From contig NZ_CCBB010000003.1 in assembly GCF_000613185.1 (NCBI RefSeq), positions 620,001-684,000 of the forward strand: a DNA stretch of 64,000 bases, in the 5' to 3' direction. The notes below the pieces were generated by a model. It had not been told where the DNA came from. It was given only the letters and a program-made list of their open reading frames with translations, and did not search any database. Origin of the DNA: Mycolicibacterium cosmeticum (GTDB lineage: Bacteria; Actinomycetota; Actinomycetes; Mycobacteriales; Mycobacteriaceae). A program made the position numbers and the translations under genes. This document shows positions 61,030-64,000 of this stretch, in pieces. The stretch's first letter is position 1. Each line of letters opens with the position of its first letter.

Positions 61030-62257
61030 GGCCCCCGACGAACACGGTGCGGGAAAGCTCGGGGGTTCCGGCCAATTCGATGGAGTCCAGGCGGGGAATG
61101 AGCTCACCGAACAGGCTGGTCATCTCCATCCGGGCCAGCGCGGCGCCCAGACAGAAATGCACGCCGTAACCGAAGGCCAGATGCTTGTTGGGGTCCCGGC
61201 CGACGTCGAACCGGAACGGATCGGTGAACACGTCCTCGTCGCGGTTGCCCGACACATAGGCCAGGTAGACCGATTCCCCCTTGGCGATCGGGACGCCGCG
61301 CACCGCGGTGTCGGCGGTGGCGGTGCGCATGAACTCCTTGACCGGTGTGGTCCAGCGGATCATCTCCTCGACCGCGGTGCCCAGCAGATCCGGTTGCGCG
61401 CGCAGCCGGTCCAACTCGCCGGGATTCTCGATGAGGGCGTGCAGGCCGCCGGAGATGGCGTCCTTGGTGGTGTCATGCCCGGCGCTGGCCACGATCACGT
61501 AGTAGGAGGCGGTATCGACGTCGGAGAGCGGCCGGCCGTCGATGGTGCCGTTGGCGATCGCCGATGCCAGGTCCTCGGTCGGCTGGGCCCGGCGCGACGC
61601 GGTCAGCGCGGAGAAGTAGGCGAAGAAGTCCAGCAGCACCTCCAGGCCGTCCTCCAGGGACTTGCCGCGCTGGTACTCCTCGTCGTCGCCGCCGAACATC
61701 TCCTGGGTGAGCATGTGCATCCGGCCGAAATCGGATTCGGGCAGGCCCAGCAGCGACATGATCACGTACAGCGGGAAATTCACCGCGATCTCGGTGACGA
61801 AATCGCATTCGGGGCCGATCTCGCGCATCCGGTCCACATAGCGCTTGGCCAGTTCGTCGACGCGCACCTTGAGATCGCGCATGGCCTTGGGCCGAAACCA
61901 GTCGGCCCCGATGGCACGCACCTTGCGGTGGTGCGGATCGTCCATGTGGATCAGCGTGCGCAGCCCCATGCCGGCCTCCAACTGCGCCTTGGCCATGTCG
62001 TCGGCGTCGGCGGTGGCCAGCAGCGGGCGCGGCTCGCTGATGAACAGGTCGTTGTCGCGTTCGATGGCCATGATGTCGGCGTGTTTGGTGATCGCCCAGA
62101 ACGGGCGGTACGGCCGGGCATCGACCCAGGAAACCGGCTGCTCGGCGCGCAGCCTGCGCAGGGCGGCATGCAGCCGCGGTTCGTCGGCGTAGGCACCGGG
62201 ATCGGCCAGCACGCGGTTGTCCGGGCTGACCGGTCGATCGGTGGTCGGGGTGCTCAT
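60995..62257 (-). CDS. Cytochrome P450
   Basis: A 420-residue soluble bacterial class I P450 monooxygenase. It has the I-helix ASAGHDTTKDA, the K-helix ExxR in VEEMIRW and the heme loop HLAFGYGVHFCLGAALARME. The substrate-recognition parts (GMGLRTLIHMDDPHHRKVR and FPLYVIMSLLGLPESDF) recall mycobacterial P450s acting on steroids, terpenes or fatty acids, but the CYP family was not determined. ATG with AAGGAG upstream. No ferredoxin gene is adjacent; the ferredoxin reductase-like gene at 48.5 kb is the nearest possible partner. Confidence 0.93.
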   Translation of the reverse strand: MSTPTTDRPVSPDNRVLADPGAYADEPRLHAALRRLRAEQPVSWVDARPYRPFWAITKHADIMAIERDNDLFISEPRPLLATADADDMAKAQLEAGMGLRTLIHMDDPHHRKVRAIGADWFRPKAMRDLKVRVDELAKRYVDRMREIGPECDFVTEIAVNFPLYVIMSLLGLPESDFGRMHMLTQEMFGGDDEEYQRGKSLEDGLEVLLDFFAYFSALTASRRAQPTEDLASAIANGTIDGRPLSDVDTASYYVIVASAGHDTTKDAISGGLHALIENPGELDRLRAQPDLLGTAVEEMIRWTTPVKEFMRTATADTAVRGVPIAKGESVYLAYVSGNRDEDVFTDPFRFDVGRDPNKHLAFGYGVHFCLGAALARMEMTSLFGELIPRLDSIELAGTPELSRTVFVGGLKHLPIRYALR

Positions 62258-62376
62258 CGGCGGCTCCTTGCGGTCGACTTGACGGGTGTCAGGTTTCCGG
62301 TTCGCTCCCAGTGTCGACGATGCGCGCCGTCGCGCGGGCGGCTTTGCGCCGATCGGCTGCCGTAGGCTCGCAGATC

Positions 62377-64000
62377 ATGCTGTCCGGTCCGGTCCGGCGC
62401 CGTTGGTCAGGCCCCGTCGCTCGCTTGTCGGCCGTCCTCGCCGTCGCTGTGGTGCTGCTGGGCGGCTGTGCGCGCGGCGCCGGCCAGGTCGCCGACACCA
62501 GCCGGGTGCCCACCCCGGATCCGCGCCTGGATCACGGCGTCGTGCACCTCGCCGACGGGCAACTGCAGGGCGCGGTTGCCGCGGGTTACGTTCTGTTCCA
62601 AGGGATTCCGTATGCCGCTCCACCGGTGGGGGAGCTGCGCTGGCAGCCGCCGGCGCCGGTCCGCCCGTGGGCCGGGGTCCGCGACGCCACGCTGCCGCAG
62701 CCCCGGTGCGTGCAGGACACCTCGCGCGACCCCGGCTGGGGCCGTAAGACCGCCGAGGACTGCCTGACGCTGAACGTGTGGGTGCCCTCGGGCGCGGTGG
62801 GGCTACCGGTGATGTTCTGGATCCACGGCGGCGCCTTCCTCAACGGCAGCGGTGACCTGTACGGCTCGCGCTGGCTGGCCACCACGGGCCGGGTCGTCGT
62901 GGTCACCGTCAACTACCGGCTCGGTGCGCCCGGGTTCCTGGCCCACCCCGGCGTGGGGGACGGCAACTACGGCCTGGCCGACCAGCAGGCCGCGCTGCGG
63001 TGGGTGCACGACAACATCGGCGCGTTCGGCGGCGACCCGGCCAAGGTCACCATCGCCGGCGAATCGGCCGGCGCGATGTCGGTGTGTGACCACCTGGTCG
63101 CGCCGGGGTCGGCCGGATTGTTCCGGGCCGCGATCATCCAGAGCGGGCCGTGCCAAGCCCAGGCCGACCTGGCCACCGCGCGCCGGGAGAGCCTGCGCTA
63201 CGCCGCGCGGGTGGGCTGCGCCGACCCGGCCGACGCCGCGCGCTGCCTGCGCGCGCTGCCGGCGGCCAAGCTGGACCAGCCGCCGTGGTTCTACCGGATC
63301 GGCAATGACTGGCTGACCGGACCGACGACGGGAACGGCGGTGCTGCCGGGCGATCCGGTCGCGCTGATCCGGGACGGCAAGGCCGCCAGGGTGCCGGTGC
63401 TGATCGGCACCAATCACGACGAGTTCACGCTGTTCGTCGCGTTGCAATATCTGCGCACCCGGCACGTGTCGACGCCCGCCGACTACCCGGGGCTGCTCGC
63501 CGACACCTTCGGCGCTGACGGGCCCGCCGTCGGCGCGCGCTATCCGCTGGCCCGGTTCGGCGGCAGCGCGTCGCTGGCGTACGCCGCCGCGGTCACCGAC
63601 GGCGTGTTCTCCTGCGTCGCGCACCGGATGGCCACCGACCTGGCAAGGGCGGCGCCGGTCTTCGGGTACGAGTTCGACGACCCCGCTCCACCCACGCCAG
63701 ATCCGTTGCGGCAGTTGCCTTTCCCGGTGCGGGCCAGTCACTCCTTGGAACTGCGCTACCTGTTCGAGATCGGCGGCGCCCCGCCGCTGGATGCGGCACA
63801 GCAGCGGCTGTCCGACCAGATGCTGTCGTACTGGACGGAGTTCATCACCACCGGTGTCCCGGCCGCGCCCGGCGGGCCGGTCTGGCCGCAGGTCGACGAT
63901 GGATCCGACCCGTGGTTGCAACTGCGGCCCGACGGCAGCCGGGTGGTCACCGACTTCGCCGCTGCGCATCAGTGCGCGTTCTGGGCCGGGCTGAAAGGCT
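62377..64000 (+). CDS. Type-B carboxylesterase lipoprotein, C-terminus beyond window
   Basis: 541 residues are visible of a type-B carboxylesterase (PnbA/acetylcholinesterase fold). The signal segment LSAVLAVAVVLLGGC ends in a lipobox-type LLGGC, so it should be attached to the outer face of the membrane. It has FQGIPYAAPPVGELRWQPP, EDCLTLNVW, the oxyanion HGGAF, the nucleophile elbow GESAGAMS, and a likely catalytic Glu in GTNHDEFTLF and His in VRASHSLELRYLF. TAGGCT (62363-62368) lies 8 nt before the ATG, so it may be nearly leaderless. The stop codon is past the window end. The substrate is unknown. Confidence 0.9.
   Translation, partial: MLSGPVRRRWSGPVARLSAVLAVAVVLLGGCARGAGQVADTSRVPTPDPRLDHGVVHLADGQLQGAVAAGYVLFQGIPYAAPPVGELRWQPPAPVRPWAGVRDATLPQPRCVQDTSRDPGWGRKTAEDCLTLNVWVPSGAVGLPVMFWIHGGAFLNGSGDLYGSRWLATTGRVVVVTVNYRLGAPGFLAHPGVGDGNYGLADQQAALRWVHDNIGAFGGDPAKVTIAGESAGAMSVCDHLVAPGSAGLFRAAIIQSGPCQAQADLATARRESLRYAARVGCADPADAARCLRALPAAKLDQPPWFYRIGNDWLTGPTTGTAVLPGDPVALIRDGKAARVPVLIGTNHDEFTLFVALQYLRTRHVSTPADYPGLLADTFGADGPAVGARYPLARFGGSASLAYAAAVTDGVFSCVAHRMATDLARAAPVFGYEFDDPAPPTPDPLRQLPFPVRASHSLELRYLFEIGGAPPLDAAQQRLSDQMLSYWTEFITTGVPAAPGGPVWPQVDDGSDPWLQLRPDGSRVVTDFAAAHQCAFWAGLKG

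Overview
The window is about 64 kb of high-GC actinobacterial DNA. Gene content and order point to a Mycobacterium, most likely an environmental, fast-growing Mycolicibacterium-type species. The backbone runs in the order of the M. tuberculosis Rv0648-Rv0697 interval: alpha-mannosidase, Rv0649-like protein, ROK kinase, rplJ-rplL, mceG/mkl, rpoB-rpoC, endonuclease IV, fadE8-echA4-(Rv0674)-echA5, a TetR gene, rpsL-rpsG-fusA-tuf, a mycofactocin-coupled SDR, a ferredoxin-reductase-like flavoprotein, then mftR and mftABCDEFG. The species name is inference; the synteny rests on my knowledge of the M. tuberculosis map and was not computed.

Region 1 (1-6.3 kb) is a catabolic island. It holds an aldehyde dehydrogenase (cut by the window edge), an AcoR-like GAF/Fis regulator, a short-chain dehydrogenase, an HSL-type esterase and a Baeyer-Villiger monooxygenase. 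Together they suggest alcohol to ketone to ester or lactone to hydroxyacid to acid. Three copies of a 17-bp motif (TGYGTCW-N3-TGMGACA) sit in its two divergent promoter regions and probably tie the island to the regulator. Region 2 (6.3-8.5 kb) is a DinB-like pair and a divergent WYL regulator with a palindrome between them. Region 3 (8.5-14.1 kb) is a three-gene glycan-recycling operon.

Region 4 (14.1-25.5 kb) is core machinery: the L10 leader with rplJ-rplL, mceG, rpoBC and endonuclease IV, separated by strong hairpin terminators. Region 5 (25.5-33.3 kb) has a cupin gene, an acyl-CoA dehydrogenase/crotonase operon with an embedded PaaX-like regulator, a DUF3060 / VanX-like / DUF3060 envelope operon, an LprC/LprB-like DUF3558 lipoprotein pair and a TetR gene. 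Region 6 (33.3-38 kb) is the rpsL-rpsG-fusA-tuf translation operon.

Region 7 (38-49.8 kb) is accessory. It has a two-component system whose sensor is an unusual tandem double histidine kinase, a SHOCT membrane protein, and arginine genes (arcD-like antiporter, arcA, rocD, a ddaH-like hydrolase, an Lrp/AsnC regulator) on both sides of a mycofactocin-coupled SDR that has a KstR-type operator in its promoter. Region 8 (49.8-58.8 kb) is an ECF sigma/VOC pair behind mftR, followed by the complete mycofactocin cluster mftA-G. MftC carries an in-frame 30-bp repeat in its tail. Region 9 (58.8-64 kb) has an MFS pump with a divergent TetR gene and twin operators, a cytochrome P450, and a type-B carboxylesterase lipoprotein cut by the window end.

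Mycofactocin is an already described system. The less described material is the BVMO island with its shared operator, the double histidine kinase, the DUF3060/VanX operon and the arginine-gene insertion around the KstR-site SDR. I saw no CRISPR array, IS element, tRNA or rRNA gene.
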